Below, piece after piece: positions 6,956 to 12,765 of a stretch of DNA of 12,765 nucleotides (within the stretch, counting starts at the first letter, position 1; every line of letters starts with the position of its first letter). The notes below the pieces were generated by a model. The model searched no databases. It had not been told where the DNA came from and worked only from the letters and a program-made list of their open reading frames with translations. Source of the DNA: Solobacterium sp. (GTDB lineage Bacteria > Bacillota_I > Bacilli_A > Erysipelotrichales > Erysipelotrichaceae); the NCBI GenBank assembly GCA_016280695.1, contig JAEEHG010000002.1, positions 1-12,765 on the forward strand. Reading direction: 5' to 3'. The translations under genes were made by a program, and so were the position numbers.

Positions 6956-7889
6956 GGTCTGCGTTCTGACGCCGTTTACGGAACGTCAGAAGGAACTTCT
7001 GAAAACTGTGGGCGGGGAAGCCTGCAGCTTTCATTTTGGCCCCGATACGGAAATGCTGAAGGCGGCTGATGTCATCATCGGCAACCCGGATCCGGCTATG
7101 CTGAAAGAGGCAGCTCACCTGCAGTGGCTGCAGCTGACCAGCGCCGGGGCTGATCCGTATGTCAAACCGGGCGTCCTGCCGGAGCAGACAAGACTGACAA
7201 ACGCGTCCGGTGCCTATGGCGTTTCGGTCAGTGACCATATGATGGCGATGACTTATGCGCTGCTGCGGAATTTCAATTACTACAGCCGCCGGCAGAAGGA
7301 ACACCGCTGGCAGCCGGGCGGCGCGGTCCGCAGCATAGAAGAGTGCACGGTGCTGGTGATGGGCCTGGGTGATATCGGCAGCCGGTATGCCCGGCAGATG
7401 AAAGCCCTTGGCGCGAAAGTGCTGGGTATCCGCCGCACCCTGCGTGAACTGCCGCCGTACATTGACGCCCAGTATACGCTTGATGACCTGGCGGATATCG
7501 TCGGCCAGGCGGACATCATTGCCAATGTCCTGCCCGGCGGACCGGCAACCGAACATGTGATCAGCCGGGAAATCATTGCCCGGATGAAGCCGGATGCGGT
7601 ACTGATCAATGCTGGCCGGGGGAATGCGATAGACCCGGCTGCGCTCAAGGAAGCACTGAAGGAAGGGCGGATCGGCGGAGCCGGTCTGGATGTGACGGAA
7701 CCGGAGCCGCTGCCGGCGGATGATGAACTCTGGGACTACGATAATGTCATCATTACCCCGCATGTGGCCGGGCAGTTTTACCTTGCCTCCACACTGGAGC
7801 GGATCACGCAGATCGCCGCCGCAAACCTCGCTGCCTTTACGGCCGGGGAACCCCTGACCCACGTCGTGAATAAAGTTCACGGATACTGA
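6942..7889 (+). CDS. D-isomer-specific 2-hydroxyacid dehydrogenase
   Basis: A 315-residue cytoplasmic NAD(P)H enzyme that interconverts a 2-keto acid and its D-2-hydroxy acid. The NAD-binding loop GLGDIG lies at 141-146, after VLVM. The catalytic set is complete: Arg226 in NAGRGN, Glu255 in TEPEPLP, and His274 in TPHVAG. The Arg-Glu spacing of 29 equals that of SerA. The length of about 315 fits the GhrA/phosphoglycerate-dehydrogenase-like branch without an ACT domain, so it is unlikely to be a classical SerA. After the loop, IRRTLREL at 163-170 has arginines where NADP-preferring members often place them, suggesting but not proving NADPH use. The start ATG 6942 lies inside the preceding gene. 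There is no terminator before guaA. Substrate (glyoxylate, hydroxypyruvate or other) is unknown. Confidence 0.92.
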   Translation: MSRLEVCVLTPFTERQKELLKTVGGEACSFHFGPDTEMLKAADVIIGNPDPAMLKEAAHLQWLQLTSAGADPYVKPGVLPEQTRLTNASGAYGVSVSDHMMAMTYALLRNFNYYSRRQKEHRWQPGGAVRSIEECTVLVMGLGDIGSRYARQMKALGAKVLGIRRTLRELPPYIDAQYTLDDLADIVGQADIIANVLPGGPATEHVISREIIARMKPDAVLINAGRGNAIDPAALKEALKEGRIGGAGLDVTEPEPLPADDELWDYDNVIITPHVAGQFYLASTLERITQIAAANLAAFTAGEPLTHVVNKVHGY

Positions 7890-7898
7890 AAAAAATCC

Positions 7899-7927
7899 GT
7901 CACAACAGCATATCACTCATGTATAAT
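7899..7927 (+). promoter_or_regulatory. Promoter of guaA-type gene
   Basis: GTCACA (7899-7904, four of six matches to TTGACA), a 17-base spacer, then a perfect TATAAT (7922-7927). The predicted start near 7934 leaves a leader of under 20 bases with GGAGG at 7939-7943. That is too short for a purine riboswitch, so no leader RNA control is visible. Confidence 0.65.
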
Positions 7928-7951
7928 CTTTCTGTATTGGAGGAATAGGAA

Positions 7952-8932
7952 ATGGAAAACAATAAACGTCCGGAAAGCATGGAAAGAATTACGACGCCGG
8001 AACTGGCCCAGGCATTCATTGATGAGCAGGTTGCGGCACTGAAAGCCCAGGTCGGTGACGGCAAGGTACTGCTGGCGCTGTCCGGCGGCGTGGATTCATC
8101 GGTTACCGCGGCTCTGCTGATCAAGGCGATCGGTGAAAACCTGGTGGCAGTGCATGTCAACCACGGCCTGCTCAGAAAAGGCGAGCCGGAACAGGTCATT
8201 GATGTCTTCCGCAACCAGCTGAAAGCAACCCTGATCTATGTGGATGCGGTTGACCGTTTCCTGGATAAACTGGCCGGTGTCGCTGACCCGGAACAGAAGC
8301 GCAAGATCATCGGCGCCGAATTCATCAAGGTGTTTGAGGAAGAAGCCCGCAAGCTGGACGGTATCCATTTCCTGGCCCAGGGCACGATTTACCCGGATAT
8401 CCTGGAAAGCGGCCCGGTCAAGTCACACCACAACGTCGGCGGTCTGCCGGCTGAGATGAACATGGAACTGGTGGAACCGGTCAAGTTCCTGTATAAGGAT
8501 GAAGTCCGCATGGTCGGCAAGCAGCTCGGCCTGCCTGACAGCATGGTCTTCCGGCAGCCGTTCCCGGGCCCGGGCCTGGGTGTGCGCTGTGTCGGTGCCA
8601 TCACCCGTGACCGCCTGGAGGCTGTCCGTGAATCAGATGCCATCCTGCGGGAAGAGTTCGCCAAGAACGGCCTGGAAGGCAAGGTATGGCAGTACTTCAC
8701 AGTTGTGCCGGATTTCAAGTCCACCGGTATTACCGACGGACAGCGGACCTTTGACTGGCCGGTCATCATCAGGGCCGTCAACACCCGTGACGCGGTTACG
8801 GCGACAGTCGAAAATGTCCCGTTCGAACTGCTGGAGCACATCACTGACCGGATTACGCATGAAGTCAAGGGTGTCAACCGGGTCCTGTATGACCTGACCC
8901 CGAAACCGAGCGCGACAATCGAGTACGAATAA
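7952..8932 (+). CDS. guaA: GMP synthetase, ATP-pyrophosphatase subunit without glutaminase domain
   Basis: A 326-residue cytoplasmic enzyme that adenylates XMP and aminates it to GMP, the last step of guanine nucleotide synthesis. The PP-loop SGGVDSS is at 44-50. KSHHNVGGLP (157-166) and QPFPGPGLGVR (202-212) are signature XMP/ATP-site and dimerisation segments, and the C-terminus ends KPSATIEYE as in GuaA. The usual bacterial enzyme has about 510-525 residues, with an N-terminal class I glutamine amidotransferase of about 190. Here that part is absent, and the protein begins with about 36 residues of helix before the PP-loop. The upstream 60 bases carry only a promoter, so this is not a frameshifted remnant: the start ATG 7952 has GGAGG eight bases upstream. 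It resembles the archaeal split type (GuaAb). The ammonia-supplying partner is not in this window. Confidence 0.93.
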   Translation: MENNKRPESMERITTPELAQAFIDEQVAALKAQVGDGKVLLALSGGVDSSVTAALLIKAIGENLVAVHVNHGLLRKGEPEQVIDVFRNQLKATLIYVDAVDRFLDKLAGVADPEQKRKIIGAEFIKVFEEEARKLDGIHFLAQGTIYPDILESGPVKSHHNVGGLPAEMNMELVEPVKFLYKDEVRMVGKQLGLPDSMVFRQPFPGPGLGVRCVGAITRDRLEAVRESDAILREEFAKNGLEGKVWQYFTVVPDFKSTGITDGQRTFDWPVIIRAVNTRDAVTATVENVPFELLEHITDRITHEVKGVNRVLYDLTPKPSATIEYE

Positions 8933-9027
8933 AAATCTGTCCTGCCGGACCCGGATGATTCTGAACTATGGTAACTGAATTATCCTGGGTACCGATGGGA
9001 TATAACCGGCTGATGGATTAATGAATG
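8933..9027. other. Intergenic stretch without recognised content
   Basis: About 95 bases between the guaA stop and its terminator. A GGTAAC/GGTACC region (about 8970-8993) has only short, imperfect complementarity, and no protein start with a ribosome site or known RNA motif was recognised. It is probably the 3' untranslated region of guaA. Confidence 0.5.
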
Positions 9028-9059
9028 AGGCCTTGCAAGAATCATGTGAGGCCTTTTTT
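9028..9059 (+). terminator. Rho-independent terminator after guaA
   Basis: AGGCCTTGCA (9028-9037) pairs with TGTGAGGCCT (9045-9054), ten pairs including two G-U, around a seven-base loop. T-run at 9054-9059. Confidence 0.88.
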
Positions 9060-9091
9060 CTGTTCACAGGCTGCCGGAAATAACGAAAGTA

Positions 9092-9120
9092 TTGGAAACA
9101 GGGCAGGGCTATTGTAGAGT
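9092..9120 (+). promoter_or_regulatory. Promoter of the IscU-like/GGGtGRT unit
   Basis: TTGGAA (9092-9097), a 17-base spacer, then TAGAGT (9115-9120), with four of six matches in each hexamer. It lies just after the guaA terminator and about 50 bases before the start at 9171. No IscR-like site or other repeat was recognised nearby. Confidence 0.55.
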
Positions 9121-9170
9121 TACATTGAACCGCTGGAGCTTATATGCTTGTAAAGGAGGAGAGGTTTCAT

Positions 9171-9872
9171 ATGCAATACACAAAAGAAGTTGAAGAAATG
9201 ATGTGTGTCGCGAAAGGGCCGGACCACGGCCCGGCCCCGATCCCCGAAGAGGGAAAGTGGGTCCAGGCAAAAGAGATCAAGGACATTTCCGGCTACACCC
9301 ACGGAATCGGCTGGTGCGCTCCGCAGCAGGGAGCCTGCAAGCTGAGTCTGAACGTCAAGGACGGCGTGATTCAGGAGGCACTGGTCGAGACGATCGGCTG
9401 TTCCGGAATGACGCATTCCGCAGCCATGGCAAGTGAGATCCTGCCCGGCAAGACCATTCTGGAAGCACTGAACACCGACCTGGTGTGCGACGCGATCAAT
9501 ACCGCCATGCGTGAACTGTTCCTGCAGATTGTATACGGGCGGACCCAGTCCGCTTTCTCTGAGGACGGGCTGCGTATCGGTGCCGGTCTGGAAGATCTCG
9601 GCAAGGGACTCAGATCCATGGTCGGCACAATGTATGGCACTGCCGCAAAGGGAACCAGGTATCTGGAGATGACGGAAGGCTATGTTGTAAAGATGGCGCT
9701 TGATAAGGACGACCAGGTCTGCGGGTATCAGTTCCTCAGCCTCGGCAAGATGATGGATGCGATCAAGGACGGCATGGCACCGAACGAGGCTTATGAGAAG
9801 AATCTCGGCACATACGGCCGCTTTAAGGCGGAAGACGGAGCGGTCAAATGGATCGATCCGCGGAAAGAATAA
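9171..9872 (+). CDS. IscU/NifU-like Fe-S scaffold homologue, divergent cysteines
   Basis: A 233-residue cytoplasmic protein whose residues about 44-110 match the IscU/NifU N-domain pattern: GIGWCAPQQGACKLSL, then VETIGCSGM, then EILPGKTILEAL. By eye, Cys77 aligns with the second ligand Cys of IscU (YGC), but the position of the first (PAC) is Gln52, flanked by Cys49 and Cys56. The third IscU cysteine (HCS) has no counterpart; GLEDLGKGL occupies that area. About 70 extra residues follow, unlike IscU (about 125 residues). It may bind a cluster or metal in a changed site or present it to its partner. The start ATG 9171 has AAAGGAGGAGAGG before it; an in-frame ATG at 9144 lacks a ribosome site. 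The next gene starts 14 bases after its stop, and this pairing with GGGtGRT proteins recurs in related bacteria (from memory). Confidence 0.83.
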   Translation: MQYTKEVEEMMCVAKGPDHGPAPIPEEGKWVQAKEIKDISGYTHGIGWCAPQQGACKLSLNVKDGVIQEALVETIGCSGMTHSAAMASEILPGKTILEALNTDLVCDAINTAMRELFLQIVYGRTQSAFSEDGLRIGAGLEDLGKGLRSMVGTMYGTAAKGTRYLEMTEGYVVKMALDKDDQVCGYQFLSLGKMMDAIKDGMAPNEAYEKNLGTYGRFKAEDGAVKWIDPRKE

Positions 9873-9886
9873 GAGGAGGTGCAGCA

Positions 9887-10906
9887 ATGGCTTTGTTTGA
9901 AAATTATGAAGGACGCATGCCCCAGCTGCAGCCCGTTCTTGACAAATACGGCTTCAAAAGCTTCGAGGATGTGAAGGCATTTACCAACAGCAGGGGTGTT
10001 GATGCGTACAGTATCGTTGAGAGCACCCAGCCGATCTGTTTCGAAAACGTCAAGTGGGCGTATGAACTCGGCGCCGCGATTGCCATGAAGGAAGGCGCTG
10101 TAAAGGCCGCTGACGCCGCCAGATGGATTGGTGTCGGACTGCAGGCATTCTGTATCCCCGGATCTGTCGCTGATCAGCGTCAGGTCGGTATCGGCCACGG
10201 CAATCTCGGCGCGATGCTGCTCGATGAAGAGACCGAATGCTTCGCTTTCCTGGCGGGGCACGAGTCCTTTGCGGCTGCAGAAGGCGCAATCAAGATTGCC
10301 CTGAATGCGAATAAGGTCCGTCAGAAACCCCTCCGCGTCATCCTGAACGGTCTGGGAAAAGATGCGGCGATGATCATCAGCCGCATTAACGGTTTCACCT
10401 ATGTTCAGACCAAATATGATTATCTTTCCGCTGACGTCAGGGAAGATCACGCGCTGACGGTCGTGAACAGGACCGCCTATTCCAATGGCGACCGCGCAAA
10501 AGTCAACTGCTATGGCGCTGACGATGTCCGGGAAGGTGTCGCGATCATGTGGCATGAAGGCGCGGACGTTTCCATTACCGGAAATTCCACCAATCCGACC
10601 CGTTTCCAGCACCCGGTTGCAGGTACCTATAAGAAAGAGCGCTGGGAAGCCGGCAAGAAGTACTTCTCTGTCGCTTCCGGCGGCGGCACGGGCCGCACCC
10701 TGCATCCTGACAACATGGCTGCCGGCCCTGCTTCCTACGGGATGACGGACACGCTTGGCCGTATGCATTCCGACGCGCAGTTCGCCGGTTCCTCCTCTGT
10801 CCCGGCACACGTTGAGATGATGGGTTTCCTTGGCGCCGGCAACAACCCGATGGTCGGTATGACGGTCGCGGTTGCAGTCGCTGTCCAGGAGGCAATGTCC
10901 AGATAA
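9887..10906 (+). CDS. GGGtGRT family protein (PF14057 type), function unknown
   Basis: A 339-residue cytoplasmic protein carrying GGGTGRT at 265-271, followed by LHPDN, the motif that names the Pfam family GGGtGRT protein. Other likely conserved segments are QPICFENVKWAYELG (48-62), GIGHGNLGAMLL (101-112), LNGLGKDA (153-160), NSTNPTRFQHPVAGTY (233-248) and HSDAQFAGSSSVPAHVEMMG (294-313). The Gly-rich loops and many conserved His, Asp and Arg suggest a ligand- or nucleotide-binding enzyme rather than a structural protein. Cysteines are at 51, 89, 118 and 208. No signal peptide or membrane helix. The start ATG 9887 has AAGAGGAGGTG just upstream; an earlier in-frame ATG at 9848 lies inside the preceding gene without such a site. 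It forms a two-gene unit with the IscU-like protein. No biochemical role is known to me. Confidence 0.92.
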   Translation: MALFENYEGRMPQLQPVLDKYGFKSFEDVKAFTNSRGVDAYSIVESTQPICFENVKWAYELGAAIAMKEGAVKAADAARWIGVGLQAFCIPGSVADQRQVGIGHGNLGAMLLDEETECFAFLAGHESFAAAEGAIKIALNANKVRQKPLRVILNGLGKDAAMIISRINGFTYVQTKYDYLSADVREDHALTVVNRTAYSNGDRAKVNCYGADDVREGVAIMWHEGADVSITGNSTNPTRFQHPVAGTYKKERWEAGKKYFSVASGGGTGRTLHPDNMAAGPASYGMTDTLGRMHSDAQFAGSSSVPAHVEMMGFLGAGNNPMVGMTVAVAVAVQEAMSR

Positions 10907-10917
10907 ACAGACAGGAT

Positions 10918-10947
10918 CCGGATGGATACCGGTCTGCGCCCATCCGG
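10918..10947 (+). repeat. Inverted repeat (hairpin) ahead of the terminator
   Basis: CCGGATGG (10918-10925) pairs perfectly with CCATCCGG (10940-10947) around a 14-base loop that contains ACCGGT. There is no T-run, so it is not itself a terminator. It lies in the 3' untranslated region of the GGGtGRT gene and might stabilise the transcript or act as a protein site. Confidence 0.55.
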
Positions 10948-10967
10948 GACAGATATTGGGAAGATAC

Positions 10968-10997
10968 AAAAAGGGACTTCACACGGGGTCCCTTTTT
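10968..10997 (+). terminator. Rho-independent terminator after the GGGtGRT gene
   Basis: AAAAAGGGAC (10968-10977) pairs with GTCCCTTTTT (10988-10997) around a ten-base loop, and the T-run forms part of the stem. The A-run on the left makes it potentially active on both strands. Confidence 0.88.
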
Positions 10998-11052
10998 CCC
11001 TGCCGCCGGCAGAGAACAGGAAACCGCATATTGAAACACCTGCTGATGCCGT

Positions 11053-11091
11053 TATCTGCAGTGCCATTCCGGCTTTTATCTATTGCAGATA
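11053..11091. promoter_or_regulatory. Inverted repeat upstream of larA-type gene, possible operator
   Basis: TATCTGCA (11053-11060) and TGCAGATA (11084-11091) are perfect 8-base arms separated by 23 bases. The right arm overlaps the expected -35 position of the putative promoter at 11108-11116. This arrangement would suit a repressor or a Crp/Fnr-type factor binding two half-sites. The role is inference. Confidence 0.4.
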
Positions 11092-11107
11092 CTGTAAAGG
11101 TGAATGA

Positions 11108-11116
11108 TGATATGAT
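11108..11116 (+). promoter_or_regulatory. Putative extended -10 promoter of the LarA gene
   Basis: TGaTATGAT is an extended -10 with five of six matches. The -35 (about 11088-11093, GATACT) is poor, suggesting that an activator or the TG extension compensates. It would give a leader of about 45 bases before the ATG at 11169. Confidence 0.45.
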
Positions 11117-11168
11117 GATAAAAAAGAGAAACACCTGACACGATAAAAACAGGAGAAGGAGAAGAAGT

Positions 11169-12443
11169 ATGCTGTCGCTTCCATATGGTGAGAAAAGACT
11201 GGAATTTGAAATCCCGGAAGGCCATCCGGTGACTGTCCTGCAGGGTAAACTGGAGTCTTATGTGCCGCCTCTGGCGGAAGAGGAACTGGTGCTGGCGGCC
11301 ATGAATGCCCCGGTCGGCAGTGAAAAACTGTCCGAACTGGCAAAGGGCAAACGGAACGTCGTGCTGATCTGCAGCGATCATACCCGGCCTGTTCCCAGCC
11401 GGTTGATCGTCCCGCATATGCTGAAGGAGATCCGGGAAGGGGCACCCGATGCGGATATTACCATCCTGATCGCGACCGGCTGTCACCGCCTGACCACAAC
11501 AGCAGAGCTGGAAGCCAAATTCGGACCGGATATTTACCGGAATGAGAAGATCGTGATCCATGACTGTGAAGACGAGGAGAACCTGGTCAGGATCGGGACA
11601 CTTCCTTCCGGCGGCGACCTGATCATCAACAGGCTCGTCGTGGAAGCTGACCTTGTCTGCGCGGAAGGGTTTATCGAACCGCATTTCTTCGCGGGATTCT
11701 CCGGCGGCCGGAAGAGCATCCTGCCCGGTGTGGCATCACGAGTGTGTGTCCATTACAATCACAATGCGGAGTTTATTGATGATCCGCACGCCCGGATGGG
11801 GATTCTGGACGGCAACCCGATCCACCGGGATATGATCTTTGCGGCGCGGGAAGCGAAGCTCGCTTATATCGTCAATGTTGTCCTGAACGCGGACAAGAAG
11901 GTCGTTGCGGCATATGCAGGCGATGCGGACGCAGCCCATCTTGCCGGGTGTGAGTTTGTCAAAGACCAGATGGGCTGCCGGGCGGTACCGGGTGATATCG
12001 TGATCACGACCAATAACGGTTATCCGCTGGACCAGAATGTGTACCAGATGGTAAAAGGCATGTGCACGGCGGAAGCCACCTGTGCCGAGGGCAGCGTCAT
12101 CATCGCGGCCGGGGAATGCCGGGACGGGATCGGCGGTGACGGCTTCTATAAGACATTTAAAGAATGCACGGATATCAGCGCGCTGCTGAAGGAATTCCGG
12201 GCGACGCCGAAAGAGGAAACAATTCTTGACCAGTGGCAGTCCCAGATCTTTGCGCGGATCCTGGAGAAGCATAAGGTCATCTTCGTCAGCGGGACAGATG
12301 ATGACATTGTCAGGGATTTCCATATGATTCCTGCCCACAGCATGCCGGAGGCCCTGGCAATTGCCGAAGGCCTCATCGGTAAAAAAGACTATTCTGTCAC
12401 TGTCCTGCCGGAAGGGATCTCGGTAATCCCGCTGGGTGAATAA
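11169..12443 (+). CDS. larA: Nickel-pincer lactate racemase LarA homologue
   Basis: A 424-residue cytoplasmic enzyme of the LarA (DUF2088) family, which racemises 2-hydroxy acids, in the type case D- and L-lactate, using a nickel-pincer nucleotide tethered to lysine. Numbering follows Lactiplantibacillus LarA with a constant offset of -2: Asp70 and Arg73 in SDHTRP, His106 in ATGCHR, His172 in EPHFFAGF, tether Lys182 in GGRKS, nickel-ligand His198 in YNHNA, and Tyr292, Gln293 and Lys296 in VYQMVK. This agreement makes an active enzyme of the lactate-racemase type likely, though homologues act on other 2-hydroxy acids. The start ATG 11169 follows GGAGAAGGAGAAGA. The cofactor enzymes LarB, LarC and LarE and a nickel or lactate transporter are not in this window. 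It has its own promoter and terminator. Confidence 0.92.
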   Translation: MLSLPYGEKRLEFEIPEGHPVTVLQGKLESYVPPLAEEELVLAAMNAPVGSEKLSELAKGKRNVVLICSDHTRPVPSRLIVPHMLKEIREGAPDADITILIATGCHRLTTTAELEAKFGPDIYRNEKIVIHDCEDEENLVRIGTLPSGGDLIINRLVVEADLVCAEGFIEPHFFAGFSGGRKSILPGVASRVCVHYNHNAEFIDDPHARMGILDGNPIHRDMIFAAREAKLAYIVNVVLNADKKVVAAYAGDADAAHLAGCEFVKDQMGCRAVPGDIVITTNNGYPLDQNVYQMVKGMCTAEATCAEGSVIIAAGECRDGIGGDGFYKTFKECTDISALLKEFRATPKEETILDQWQSQIFARILEKHKVIFVSGTDDDIVRDFHMIPAHSMPEALAIAEGLIGKKDYSVTVLPEGISVIPLGE

Positions 12444-12500
12444 AAGGGGAATACGGCATCAGCCCGCCTCTATATTCAAAATAATCGGAACATTCATCGG

Positions 12501-12526
12501 AAGACTTCGCAGAAGCGAAGTCTTTT
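12501..12526 (+). terminator. Rho-independent terminator after larA
   Basis: AAGACTTCGC (12501-12510) pairs with GCGAAGTCTT (12515-12524) around an AGAA loop; the T-run spans 12523-12526. Confidence 0.88.
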
Positions 12527-12555
12527 GCTTTGCGGCATGTTTTTCCGGCTGAATG

Positions 12556-12592
12556 AAAAAAACAGGAAACCAGTCAATCAACCGGTTTCCTG
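12556..12592 (-). terminator. Terminator of the convergent minus-strand gene
   Basis: On the minus strand CAGGAAACC (12592-12584) pairs with GGTTTCCTG (12571-12563) around a 12-base loop, followed by seven T (complement of the A-run at 12556-12562). It lies about 50 bases after the stop at 12644. Confidence 0.88.
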
Positions 12593-12643
12593 CCAACAGT
12601 GAAATGATGGTAAAGCCATGAAAAACACGATGAAGAAAAGTCT

Positions 12644-12765
12644 TTATCCGGCTGCTTCCTCAGCGGCTGGTTCTTCCGTAAAGTCTTCCAGGCCGATGAC
12701 CTTTGTGACAGGTACGGAGAAGGCAATGCCATGGCCTTCGCTTTCCAGCCCGGCAATGGCGTAGA
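12644..12765 (-). CDS. C-terminal end of a protein, possibly PII-like; 5' end outside window
   Basis: Only the last 39 residues are visible, entering from the right edge: YAIAGLESEGHGIAFSVPV, then TKVIGLEDF and an Ala/Glu tail before TAA. The pattern GHGIAFSVPVTKVIG resembles the C-terminal segment of PII-family nitrogen regulators and related PII-like proteins of Firmicutes (GxGIAFTIPV), but the fragment is too short to be sure. It is convergent with larA and followed by its own terminator. An unrelated protein cannot be excluded. Confidence 0.55.
   Translation of the reverse strand, partial: YAIAGLESEGHGIAFSVPVTKVIGLEDFTEEPAAEEAAG

Noticed and set aside
7890..7951. Search for a guanine riboswitch or a remnant of a glutaminase domain upstream of guaA
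   Set aside because: The leader after the promoter is under 20 bases, and the preceding bases hold only the end of the dehydrogenase gene and the promoter.
9791..10969. Long minus-strand frame (392 codons) opposite the GGGtGRT gene
   Set aside because: No ribosome site or recognisable domain, while the plus strand has a complete family protein with a strong ribosome site.
11000..11012. CTGCCGCCGGCAG palindrome after the terminator
   Set aside because: Short, GC-rich and far from any promoter element; expected by chance in sequence of this composition.

Overview
The window looks like chromosomal DNA from an anaerobic, Gram-positive-type bacterium (Bacillota). The evidence is strong AGGAGG-type ribosome binding sites, short intergenic gaps, two lipobox lipoproteins, Rho-independent terminators with U-runs, and gene families typical of gut Firmicutes (GGGtGRT protein, a small Cys-rich protein usually mislabelled Hsp90, LarA). 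Base composition is moderately GC-rich (roughly mid-50s by eye). Class is inference only: Erysipelotrichia or Clostridia are both possible. No insertion sequence, phage gene, CRISPR array, tRNA or rRNA was seen.

Layout. (1) 1-1006, minus strand: most of an FAD/NAD(P)H-dependent oxidoreductase that runs off the left edge, divergent from (2) 1185-5638, plus strand: a complete four-gene CUT1/UgpABCE-type ABC importer in the order ATPase, permease, permease, solute-binding lipoprotein, with overlapping or nearly touching genes. The 178-base divergent region carries promoters on both strands and a 13-base palindrome. (3) 5730-6500: a small acidic lipoprotein with two probable OB-fold-like modules, closed by a clear terminator. 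(4) 6584-7889: a two-gene unit of a small cysteine-rich protein and a D-2-hydroxyacid dehydrogenase, overlapping by 14 bases. (5) 7952-8932: a GMP synthetase consisting only of the ATP-pyrophosphatase and dimerisation parts, with its own promoter and a terminator. (6) 9171-10906: a two-gene unit of an IscU/NifU-like protein with a rearranged cysteine set and a GGGtGRT-family protein, with promoter and terminator. (7) 11169-12443: a LarA nickel-pincer lactate racemase homologue, with promoter, inverted repeat and terminator. (8) 12644-12765, minus strand: the C-terminal end of a convergent gene, possibly PII-like.

The best candidate for an undescribed system is the IscU-like/GGGtGRT pair: a compact operon in which a modified Fe-S scaffold is bound to a conserved protein of unknown biochemistry. 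Second are the glutaminase-less GuaA, which needs a separate amidotransferase subunit or free ammonia, and the solute-binding protein that appears to be anchored in the membrane at both ends. Several units are linked to redox and hydroxyacid metabolism (FAD oxidoreductase, 2-hydroxyacid dehydrogenase, LarA), but each has its own transcription signals, so a joint pathway is not shown.
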